Assembly: GCA_016218815.1 (NCBI GenBank)
Contig: JACRCX010000021.1
Location: forward strand, 1-64,000
Length of the DNA stretch: 64,000 nucleotides
Direction: 5' to 3'
Origin: Deltaproteobacteria bacterium
GTDB taxonomy: Bacteria; Myxococcota_A; Polyangia; DRWM01; JAAZOP01
Made by a program: the position numbers and the translations under genes. Shown in pieces: positions 57,057-64,000 of this stretch (position 1 is its first letter; each line of letters opens with the position of its first letter). Below the pieces are notes generated by a model. That model made no database searches and was not told where the DNA came from. It saw nothing but the letters and a program-made list of their open reading frames with translations.

Positions 57057-57257
57057 TCAGAGCGGGCCGGTGGAAAGCCGCTTCCCGCAGTGCACGCAGT
57101 AGGCGTTCCTCTGCCGCCTTGTCACCGCGTGCTCTTCCTCGCTGCACGCCCTGGGCAGGACTCGGGGATTGACGATCTCGCCGCACATCGGGCAGGCCCT
57201 GACCGGGGCGTTGGTGCGGCCGTGGTTGAAGTTCGGGCAACGAGCCGGAGGTGTCAT
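57057..57257 (-). CDS. Small zinc-ribbon protein
   Basis: The 66-residue product has two Cys pairs, CPMCGEIVN and YCVHCGKRLS, after RCPNFNHGRTNAPVRACP: a zinc-ribbon protein of a type seen in many myxobacteria and relatives, function unknown. GGGAGCGACAC precedes the ATG. It converges with the TMTC-like gene. Confidence 0.8.
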   Translation of the reverse strand: MTPPARCPNFNHGRTNAPVRACPMCGEIVNPRVLPRACSEEEHAVTRRQRNAYCVHCGKRLSTGPL

Positions 57258-57637
57258 GTGTCGCTCCCGGAAGACCTCCGCGACCGTTCGTGCAGAAGCC
57301 GTGGGCGTTCCTGCCTCATCGCACGGGCCTCCCTCGAGATCCAGCAATTCCTGACGGACAATTCGAGCAACCAGCCAGGGTGGGCGCGGTGGATCTTCCA
57401 AGCCCGCAAGAGGAGTGTCCTTCCCCCGGCCGGATCCGTCAAGGCCCGATTCGCCTCCCCACCTCTCCAGCCGCCCTCTCCACCTCTCCCTGTCCGGCTT
57501 CCCCGCGCGAACTGTAGACCCCTCGCCACACGTGCCTCCCACACGACACCGGATCGCCCCCCGAACCCTCGCCACACCACGGGTTTGCCCGTGGCACGGG
57601 ACCCGCTACCGCACCCCGCCCGAGAAGGAGGCGTCAC
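57258..57637. other. Intergenic region with stacked short repeats
   Basis: No gene is supported. CCTCTCCACCTCTCC-type repeats lie at 57459-57500 and a hairpin CCACGGG-TTTG-CCCGTGG at 57577-57594. The gap separates the zinc ribbon and the Ig-like lipoprotein, which are divergent, so promoters for both should be here; I found none that is convincing. Confidence 0.5.
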
Positions 57638-58618
57638 ATGCTCGGCAAAATGCGTTTCGTCGTCCTCGCGTTCCTTACCATCCAGGCGTGCGTCGGCTTC
57701 GAGGTCGACACCGGCGACCCGCGCGTCGGCGAGGAAGGCCGCGTCCGCTTCGGCGGCGGCGGCTGCGCCGCCGGTTCGTCCACCACCATCGCCGTCGGCT
57801 CCACCCAGACCCTCACCCTCGAGCCCCAATCCGGCGCGTCGCTGCCCACCGACCTCACGACCGGCTCGACCGCGCCCGCCGTGATCGATGCCCGCCCCGG
57901 CGCCGCCGCCGACCAGGTCGTCCTCGAGGCCAACCAGGCCGGCACCGCCCAGGTCGAGCTGCATTCCGCGGGCGAAATCTGGGACTATCTCGAGTTCCGC
58001 GCCGAGCCCGCCGCATCCGTGAAGTTCACCGCCGCCCCGGCCGTGTTCGCCGGCGCGACCGCATTCGTCAAGGTCGACGAGGTCTACGGCGCCTGCGGCG
58101 AGAGCTGTCCCCTCCTGGGAGAAGGCTTCCTCCGCTGGTCCTCCACCGGACTGACTCCCCTGCGCGACACGAACGGCGTCGCGTACTTCACCGCCGGCGC
58201 CCCCGGTGACGCCCGCGCCCAGGGACGAGAACCCTCCGGCGGCGCCCTCCTCGTCGACCATCCCCTGCGCATCGTCCCCGTCGCCGACGCCGGCGCCCTG
58301 AGCGCCCGCGTCACGATCGCCCTCCCCGACGAGTCCGTCCTCGACCCGCAGCCTCTCCCCGTCGAGATCCCCGTCGGCAGCCTCTTCCTCATCCAGGTCG
58401 AGGTCGATGTCGCCGGCACCCCGGTCCCGCTGGCCGGCCCCGACGTGACCTGGACCATCGAAGGCGATACCTCCGCCGTCGCCCTCCACGATTCCGGCGA
58501 CGCCGACCCCCCCGAAGGCCCGATCTTCTCCACCCTCGCCCCCGGCTCCGTCGAAATGGTCGCCGAAATCCCCCTCCTCGGCCGCACCGAGCGCTTCCCC
58601 CTCACCATCACCCCCTGA
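57638..58618 (+). CDS. Ig-like lipoprotein, unknown
   Basis: The 326-residue lipoprotein (VVLAFLTIQAC) has three beta-sandwich-like segments; the last (VPLAGPDVTWTIEGDTSAVAL, SVEMVAEIPLLG) resembles bacterial Ig-like domains. A Cys pair (GACGESCPLLG) lies in the middle. AAGGAGGCGTCAC precedes the ATG at 57638. The codon mixture uses more runs of C than the upstream genes. Confidence 0.75.
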   Translation: MLGKMRFVVLAFLTIQACVGFEVDTGDPRVGEEGRVRFGGGGCAAGSSTTIAVGSTQTLTLEPQSGASLPTDLTTGSTAPAVIDARPGAAADQVVLEANQAGTAQVELHSAGEIWDYLEFRAEPAASVKFTAAPAVFAGATAFVKVDEVYGACGESCPLLGEGFLRWSSTGLTPLRDTNGVAYFTAGAPGDARAQGREPSGGALLVDHPLRIVPVADAGALSARVTIALPDESVLDPQPLPVEIPVGSLFLIQVEVDVAGTPVPLAGPDVTWTIEGDTSAVALHDSGDADPPEGPIFSTLAPGSVEMVAEIPLLGRTERFPLTITP

Positions 58619-58620
58619 CC

Positions 58621-58690
58621 CCCTTCCCGCCCGTACCAACAACTCCTCCCCTTCGTCCAACCAAGAACCAAAAACCTTGCCCAATAACCT
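58621..58690. repeat. CCAACAACTCC/CCAAGAACC dispersed repeat
   Basis: CCCGTACCAACAACTCCTCC and CCAACCAAGAACCAAAAACC units between the Ig-like lipoprotein and the DUF4215 protein. Confidence 0.65.
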
Positions 58691-58811
58691 TGCCCCCCCT
58701 CCCCCCCGGTGCTCTAGTGCGGCTTGGCGGGAACAGTCAGGGCCGGGGGGTAGGGCGCCGCAGCTCGTTCGTCTCGCCCGGCGTGCGGCGTCACCGGAGG
58801 ACTTCCCAAGA

Positions 58812-61800
58812 ATGCGCGCACCTCATCGCTTCTTCGGCACCGCTCTTCCCTTCGTCGCGGCGCTCGCCTTCGCCGGAAACGCGCTCGCCCAGGCCGAGTA
58901 CGACATGCACTTCCAGGGCGACACCGAGAACCGCGCACGGGTCGACGACCGCGGCGGCTCCGGCGACGGATACTCGTTCGAGATCGAGTACGACGACGCC
59001 GACACCAACAGCGAGAACTTCTGCCCTCACTGCCGCTTCAACCTGCTGGCGCAGGACATCGGGATCACCATGGCGGACCTCGAGCGGCTGGGCATCACCC
59101 GCGACAACGTCGATACCCTCCCCGAGCTGGTGGCGACGATCGACCACATCATGAGCACGCCGGCCTCGACGCTGGCGGAGGAAGCCTCGCCGGGCATCTC
59201 CGGGACGGCCCTGGACGAGCTGACGACGGAGATCGAGGCGATGCTCGACCGCTGGTCGGACGACCCGATGTCGGCGCTGGAGGACGTCGGCGACATCATC
59301 GCCGGCATCTACAGCTTCGGCAGCACCCCGTTCTCCACGCTCCTCCCGCTGCTCGGCGTACAGCTCGACTCCGCCTTCGACTACAACTTCGCCGATTCCA
59401 ACGACCTGGACCGCGCCAACTCGGGCGTCGAGGTCTACTCGGCGACGGAGTACATCGACGCCGTCACCGCGATCGATCCCACGCTGGCTTCGACGCTCGA
59501 GAGCGTGATCGACGCTCTCCCGCTCCCCGGCCTTTTCGAGATCTCGGGCGATGACGACGACGCGAACGCGCCGGCGACCTTCCACGCCCGGTTCACCGAC
59601 CTCACGATCAAGCAGCGCACCTACGTGATCCAGGGCGCCAGTGCCTACCTGCTCGTCTACACGATCGTCAACGACACCGACCGCGTCCTGCCGTTCGTCG
59701 AGGCCGCCATGATCGCCGACTTCGACATCCCGCCCGGGTCCCCCGACAAGGAGACGTTGTTCGAGCCCACGACGCAGGCGGTCATGACCTACGACGATCT
59801 GCCGTACGAGGACCCCGTCCTGCACTGGTACTTCGGCGTGGCCCCGATGACGTCGATGATCGCTGTGGAGAACAACTTCGTCTTCTCCAACTACAACCTC
59901 GACGACCAGCTCAGCCTCTCGCAGTCCAACGCCACCGGCCGCGAGAACCGCTACAAGTTCATGCTCTGGCACCCCGACTTCCTCTTCGACCAGGACTCGG
60001 CCACGGGCAAGACCGAGAAGCAGGGCGCCCTCTCCGCCTCGCTGCCGGTCCCGCTGCTGCCGGGCGACGAACGGCCCATCGGCTTCTGCTTCGCCGGGTC
60101 GGTCGACACCAGCAAGACCACGGCCCTGGCCGAGACGATCACGCTGCTCCAGGCCTGCCGCACGATCTTCAACGCCGTCATCCCCATCTGCGGCGACGGC
60201 GTCGTGCAGGTCGGCGAGGAGTGCGACTTCCTCGCGTCCCCCGAGACCTGCACCCATTCCTGCACGATCACCGTCTGCGGCGACAGCGTGGCCGAGGTCG
60301 GCGAGGCGTGCGACGACGGCAACACCACCAGCGAGGACGGGTGCTCCGCCGCCTGCGCCGTCGAGTTCTGCGGCGACGGCGTCGTCCAGGCCGGGATGGG
60401 TGAGGAGTGCGACGACGGCAATGCCTCCAACTCCGACGCCTGCCTCACCGACTGCCGCTCCGCTCGCTGCGGCGACGGCTACCTCCGCGTCTGCGACCCC
60501 GCCACCGAGCACTGCGGCTGCGCCGGCTACGCCCACTGCCTCCAGGGCACCATGACCTTGACCTCCGGCACCGGCACGGGCGGCTACGGCGCGATGCTCG
60601 GACACGAGATCCACTACCTGATCGCCTTCGACGTGACCTCGCTCGCGATCACCGGGATGCTCAACTGGCAGTGCGTGACCGGACCGATCCACGTCGAGTT
60701 CACCGGCGATCCCTACGCTGCGGATCAGCTTGCGGCCCTGCTCGAGGGCGCCGTCTGGACCTTCAACCTCACCGGCACCGTCTCGACAAACCGGGCGCTG
60801 ATCGGCAATCCGATCCGCGTGGGAACGAGCGGGGTACCGCCGGTGTACTCGCTGGACATCGATGTCCCGGCCAGCCGCGACATCACCTGGAGCTTCAACT
60901 CGGACTACTCCTTGCCGCTGCTCGACACGCTCTCCTTCACCAACGCCACCGTCGTCGCCCATCGGGACATCGGGACGGTGATGGTGCCGCGACCCGAGAA
61001 CCTCACCGGAACCGGCGGCGGGCGCGTGTCGGATTCGTCGGCCGCGACCACCGGCGAAGCCTGCGACGACGGCAACGCCTCGGACCTGGACGAGTGCACC
61101 AACTCGTGCCTCCCGGCCCGCTGCGGCGACGGCATCACCCAGCCGCCCCTCGGCGAGGCCTGCGACGACGGCGCCGCCACCTCCACCTGCACCGCCGCCT
61201 GCGCCCGCATCGGCTCCGTCTGCGGCAACGGCACGCTCGAGGCCGGCGAGACCTGCGACGACGGCAATACCACCTCGGGCGACGCCTGCAGCGACCTGTG
61301 CTTCTCCGAAGGCTGCGGCGACGGCATCGTGCAGACCGGCCTGGCCGAGACCTGCGACGACGGCAACACCATCGCCGGCGACGGCTGCAACGCGACCTGC
61401 CTCGCCGAAACCTGCGGCGACGGCGTCCTCCAGGAAATGCTCGGCGAGGAGTGCGACGACGGCGCCGCCAACGCCGACACCGCCGCCTGCACCACCGCCT
61501 GCCGCATCGCGCTCTGCGGCGACGGCCTCGTCCTCGCCGGCACCGAAGCCTGCGACGACGGCAACACCTTCCCCGGCGACGGCTGCAGCGACTTGTGCGT
61601 GGTCGAGCGCTGCGGTGACGGCCTCCCGGGCCCCGACGAGGATTGCGACGACGGCAACGCCGCGCTGGAGGACGGCTGCACGCCGGAATGCGTGCGCGAG
61701 TTCTGCGGCGACGGCACCCTGCAGGTCGGGCTCGGCGAGCAGTGCGACGACCACAACTTCGCCGCGGGCGACGGCTGCAGCCGCGACTGCCAATTGGAGA

Positions 61801-62636
61801 ACCTCGCCGCCTGCGGCGACGGCCGCCTCGACACCGGCGAGCAGTGCGACGACGGCAACACCGCCGCGGGCGACGGCTGCAGCGCGTTCTGCCAGCTCGA
61901 GAACCCCGGCCTCTGCGGCAACCGCCGCGTCGATCCCGGCGAAGCCTGCGACGACGGCAACGAGGTCGACGGCGACGGCTGCTCCGCCCGCTGCAGCGTC
62001 GAAGCCTGCGGCGACGGCATCCAGCAGGCCGGCGAGTTCTGCGACGACGGCAACACCACCGCGGGCGACGGCTGCTCCGCCGACTGCACCGCCGAGACCG
62101 CCGCGTGCGGCAACGGCGCGCACGAATACGGCGAGGAGTGCGACGACGGCAACGCGACGAGCGGTGACGGCTGCTCCGCCGACTGCGTCGTCGAGAACCC
62201 CACCTCCGTCTCCCTCGCCGGCTGCGGCGACGGCGTCCTCGACCTCGGCGAGTCCTGTGACGACGGCGGGCGCTCCGACGGCGACGGCTGCGACGAGACC
62301 TGCCACGTCGAGTCCGCGGTGTGCGGCAACGGGCGCCTGGAGCGCGGCGAGCTCTGCGACGACGGCAACAACGCCGCCGGCGACGCCTGCCCCGCCGACT
62401 GCCGCGAGCCCGTCACCCCCGTCGTCTGCGGCAACGGCGTCGTCGAATCCGGCGAAGCCTGCGACGACGGCAACACCACCGCCCTCGACGGTTGCTCCCC
62501 CACCTGCCAGCTCGAGCCCGTCCCCGTCCCCACCGCCGACGCCGGCTGCGGCTGCGCCGTCGCCGGAGCCGCCGGCGGCTCCGTCTTCTCCCTCCTCCTC
62601 CTCGCCCTGGCGGCCATCCGCCGCAAGCGCCGGTAG
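58812..62636 (+). CDS. DUF4215 Cys-rich repeat surface protein with MYXO-CTERM-like anchor
   Basis: The 1274-residue protein has a signal peptide (FVAALAFAGNALA), an N-terminal domain of about 430 residues (HFQGDTENRARVDDRGG, IGFCFAGSVDTSKT), and about eighteen DUF4215 repeats of the form CGDGxxxxGExCDDGNxxxGDGCSxxC. A non-repeat beta-rich domain of about 170 residues (bases 60530-61050) splits the array after the third repeat. The end is GCGCAVAGAAGG, helix SVFSLLLLALAAI, then RRKRR. Such stalks probably hold a binding domain away from the cell. GGAGG lies eleven bases before the ATG, rather far. Confidence 0.9.
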   Translation: MRAPHRFFGTALPFVAALAFAGNALAQAEYDMHFQGDTENRARVDDRGGSGDGYSFEIEYDDADTNSENFCPHCRFNLLAQDIGITMADLERLGITRDNVDTLPELVATIDHIMSTPASTLAEEASPGISGTALDELTTEIEAMLDRWSDDPMSALEDVGDIIAGIYSFGSTPFSTLLPLLGVQLDSAFDYNFADSNDLDRANSGVEVYSATEYIDAVTAIDPTLASTLESVIDALPLPGLFEISGDDDDANAPATFHARFTDLTIKQRTYVIQGASAYLLVYTIVNDTDRVLPFVEAAMIADFDIPPGSPDKETLFEPTTQAVMTYDDLPYEDPVLHWYFGVAPMTSMIAVENNFVFSNYNLDDQLSLSQSNATGRENRYKFMLWHPDFLFDQDSATGKTEKQGALSASLPVPLLPGDERPIGFCFAGSVDTSKTTALAETITLLQACRTIFNAVIPICGDGVVQVGEECDFLASPETCTHSCTITVCGDSVAEVGEACDDGNTTSEDGCSAACAVEFCGDGVVQAGMGEECDDGNASNSDACLTDCRSARCGDGYLRVCDPATEHCGCAGYAHCLQGTMTLTSGTGTGGYGAMLGHEIHYLIAFDVTSLAITGMLNWQCVTGPIHVEFTGDPYAADQLAALLEGAVWTFNLTGTVSTNRALIGNPIRVGTSGVPPVYSLDIDVPASRDITWSFNSDYSLPLLDTLSFTNATVVAHRDIGTVMVPRPENLTGTGGGRVSDSSAATTGEACDDGNASDLDECTNSCLPARCGDGITQPPLGEACDDGAATSTCTAACARIGSVCGNGTLEAGETCDDGNTTSGDACSDLCFSEGCGDGIVQTGLAETCDDGNTIAGDGCNATCLAETCGDGVLQEMLGEECDDGAANADTAACTTACRIALCGDGLVLAGTEACDDGNTFPGDGCSDLCVVERCGDGLPGPDEDCDDGNAALEDGCTPECVREFCGDGTLQVGLGEQCDDHNFAAGDGCSRDCQLENLAACGDGRLDTGEQCDDGNTAAGDGCSAFCQLENPGLCGNRRVDPGEACDDGNEVDGDGCSARCSVEACGDGIQQAGEFCDDGNTTAGDGCSADCTAETAACGNGAHEYGEECDDGNATSGDGCSADCVVENPTSVSLAGCGDGVLDLGESCDDGGRSDGDGCDETCHVESAVCGNGRLERGELCDDGNNAAGDACPADCREPVTPVVCGNGVVESGEACDDGNTTALDGCSPTCQLEPVPVPTADAGCGCAVAGAAGGSVFSLLLLALAAIRRKRR

Positions 62637-62662
62637 CACCCGCCCCCCAGCCCCGCACGTGC

Positions 62663-62668
62663 TATCCT
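62663..62668 (+). promoter_or_regulatory. Possible extended -10 box of a leaderless transcript
   Basis: TGCTATCCT-TCCCCC-GTG: a TGn-extended hexamer TATCCT (62663-62668) ends six bases before GTG 62675, and no Shine-Dalgarno is present. No -35 box is evident. Confidence 0.4.
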
Positions 62669-62674
62669 TCCCCC

Positions 62675-63769
62675 GTGACCCCAACCAGGCCCCTGTGGCG
62701 TGTCGCCGCTCCTCTCCTCGCCTGCGCCGCCCTGCTCGCCGCCTGCACCGCCGGCACGAACCTCGCCGGCGGAGATCTCGATGCGCGCGCCGAAGGCGAC
62801 GACGCTTCTCTGCGCGCCGATGCCGTCGCCGATGCCGTCGACGCGGACGGCTGGGACGGCGGCGAGCCGTGTCCCCCCCGCGTCGTGCCCGGCGCGCCCT
62901 GCTCCGCGGAGCCCCATTGCGTCCTCCCCGACCCCGCCTGCACTTCGTGCGGCAGCGGCGCCTACGTCTTCGCGGATGTCACCTGCTACTGCTCCACCGG
63001 CGCGGTCTGGCACTGCGAGCCGCCCGACGTGGACTGCTTCGGCCCCGGCGACTACTGCGATCCTGATTGCACCCTGCCGCCCGGGAGCTGCGGCGGCGAC
63101 GCCGACGCCGACGCCGACGCGGATGCCGACGCCGACGTCCCCGACGTCCCCCCGTCCTGCCCGACCGAGCTCGGCGGCCCCTGCAACGTCGTCACCCAAT
63201 GCGGCTGCGCCGCCGGCGAGCGCTGCATCATCGAGCTCGACGCCCCCGTGGAAGTCTGCGTGCCGCTCGGCACCGATCCGCCGCGGACCCCCTGCGCACC
63301 AACCGACGACTGCATCGCCCAGAACCAGTGCTTCGGAACCTCGGACACCGACAGGACGTGCATGCAGTTCTGCTACGAGAACGACGACTGCTCGTCCGCC
63401 GGGTGGCTCTCGCGATGCGATCTCTACATCACGAGCGTCCCCGGCTACATGCTCTGCGACTTCGGGGGGGACGACTGCGACCCGTTCACCGCGAGCTGGT
63501 GCGACCACGACGAGACGTGCGTCTTCCACGACTTCGACACGTGCGATCGACGCTGCGAACCGGCCGGCACCGGCGCCCCGGGCGACCTCTGCGAAACGAC
63601 CGGCTGCCTGGTCGGCTCCGAATGCCTCTCCGTGACCGGCGGCCCACCCTACTTCTGCCACAAGTTCTGCAACCCGAGCGGCACCCCCGACTGCGCCGAC
63701 GTCCCGGGCACGACCTGCACCGGCCTGGGCGCCGCCTGCCCCGAATTCGGCGTCTGCACGGCGCTCTAG
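62675..63769 (+). CDS. Cys-rich lipoprotein with Asp-Ala spacer
   Basis: The 364-residue lipoprotein (PLLACAALLAAC) has an acidic segment, a Cys-rich module (CTSCGSGAYVF, CYCSTGAVWHC), a short Asp-Ala spacer (bases 63100-63140), and a long Cys-rich region with CGCAAGERCIIEL, CMQFCYENDDCSSAGW and CDHDETCVFHDFDTC. The modules resemble those of other myxobacterial surface proteins. GTG 62675 is 38 bases after the previous stop and lacks a ribosome site. Its stop shares CTAG with a minus-strand frame that I do not accept as a gene. Confidence 0.75.
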   Translation: MTPTRPLWRVAAPLLACAALLAACTAGTNLAGGDLDARAEGDDASLRADAVADAVDADGWDGGEPCPPRVVPGAPCSAEPHCVLPDPACTSCGSGAYVFADVTCYCSTGAVWHCEPPDVDCFGPGDYCDPDCTLPPGSCGGDADADADADADADVPDVPPSCPTELGGPCNVVTQCGCAAGERCIIELDAPVEVCVPLGTDPPRTPCAPTDDCIAQNQCFGTSDTDRTCMQFCYENDDCSSAGWLSRCDLYITSVPGYMLCDFGGDDCDPFTASWCDHDETCVFHDFDTCDRRCEPAGTGAPGDLCETTGCLVGSECLSVTGGPPYFCHKFCNPSGTPDCADVPGTTCTGLGAACPEFGVCTAL

Positions 63770-64000
63770 CCCGGCTGCTTGAGCACCCGGCCGGCCGACG
63801 CCGAACCCCGGCTACTTCGCCGCCCCTGCGGTGCGTCGGAACACTGCAATCGCTTCGCGAAGACGACCACCGCAGCCGGAAAGCCCGGGCTGCGGCGCTG
63901 CCGGATCAACATGTACCCAGGCGGTGTCCCGCCCTTCCTCTCCCCCATGCTGCGGACGGCGAACACCGCCCGCACCGATTAGGTGCGCAGACACCACGGA
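63770..64000. other. Right-hand end, no gene supported
   Basis: Short frames exist on both strands but none has a ribosome site or recognisable family. A REP-like hairpin (GCAGCC ... GGCTGC, about 63873-63894) lies in the middle and may end the preceding transcript. Confidence 0.4.

Noticed and set aside
58791..62684. 1297-codon antisense frame opposite the DUF4215 protein
   Set aside because: It is the complement of the GACGACGGC repeats, giving Val/Ala/Gly-rich sequence without any motif.
63766..63981. Minus-strand frame converging on the last gene through a shared CTAG
   Set aside because: It is bounded by a TAA at 63979-63981, has only GTG/internal ATG starts without a ribosome site, and no recognisable sequence.

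Overview
The window is very GC-rich, double-stranded-dense bacterial DNA with 47 supportable genes plus one possible partial gene at the left edge. It looks like a member of the Myxococcota (Polyangia-like) or a close uncultured relative. The grounds are MYXO-CTERM-type C-terminal anchors (Gly-Cys motif, hydrophobic helix, Arg cluster), DUF4215 Cys-rich repeats, a small ribbon-helix-helix protein resembling TIGR04563, a zinc-ribbon peptide of a type common in myxobacteria, and secreted proteins with long Asp-Ala spacers. No tRNA, rRNA, CRISPR array, integrase or transposase gene was seen.

Layout. 1-1912: small lipoproteins, including a CAP/SCP-domain protein and a cupredoxin-like lipoprotein. 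2133-6616 (minus): a translationally coupled MoxR ATPase - DUF58 - TgpA-like transglutaminase operon and a small RHH protein with a good promoter. 6761-8053: an S41 C-terminal processing protease. 8090-11372 (minus): a HEAT/TPR-like protein with a SEC-C zinc motif, preceded by a small gene whose 3' end is broken by a 124-bp MITE with perfect terminal inverted repeats and an 8-bp target duplication. 11731-15396 (minus): an FHA-like membrane protein, a GrpE-like factor, an Hsp70 and endonuclease V. 15553-31071: a second CAP protein, glycogen synthase, a beta-helix lipoprotein, then a run of minus-strand secreted lipoproteins (P-domain, HExxH peptidase-like, two vWA), a Cys-rich peptide, an ECF sigma factor triad and a beta-propeller lipoprotein. 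31557-44451: acetoacetyl-CoA synthetase followed by more anchored surface proteins, including a 1240-residue protein that carries two complete secreted modules, each ending in its own MYXO-CTERM-like tail. 44553-53022: two SGNH hydrolases (one with LysM) and an MBOAT acyltransferase, probably for O-acetylation of an envelope polymer, interleaved with FadL and an HtpX-type protease. 53069-57257: a carboxyltransferase, a metallo-beta-lactamase-fold hydrolase coupled to a TMTC-like membrane glycosyltransferase, and a zinc ribbon. 57638-63769: an Ig-like lipoprotein, a 1274-residue DUF4215-repeat protein and a Cys-rich lipoprotein.

The most interesting signals run across genes. About sixteen of the genes encode lipoproteins and five more carry C-terminal membrane anchors, and Asp-Ala spacers sit next to the anchor whichever end it is on. 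At least five families of short dispersed repeats are scattered through the window and have repeatedly been absorbed into genes, supplying stop codons, a signal peptide, linkers and tails. Several genes without a Shine-Dalgarno sequence have a TANNNT box exactly six bases before the start codon, which suggests leaderless transcripts.
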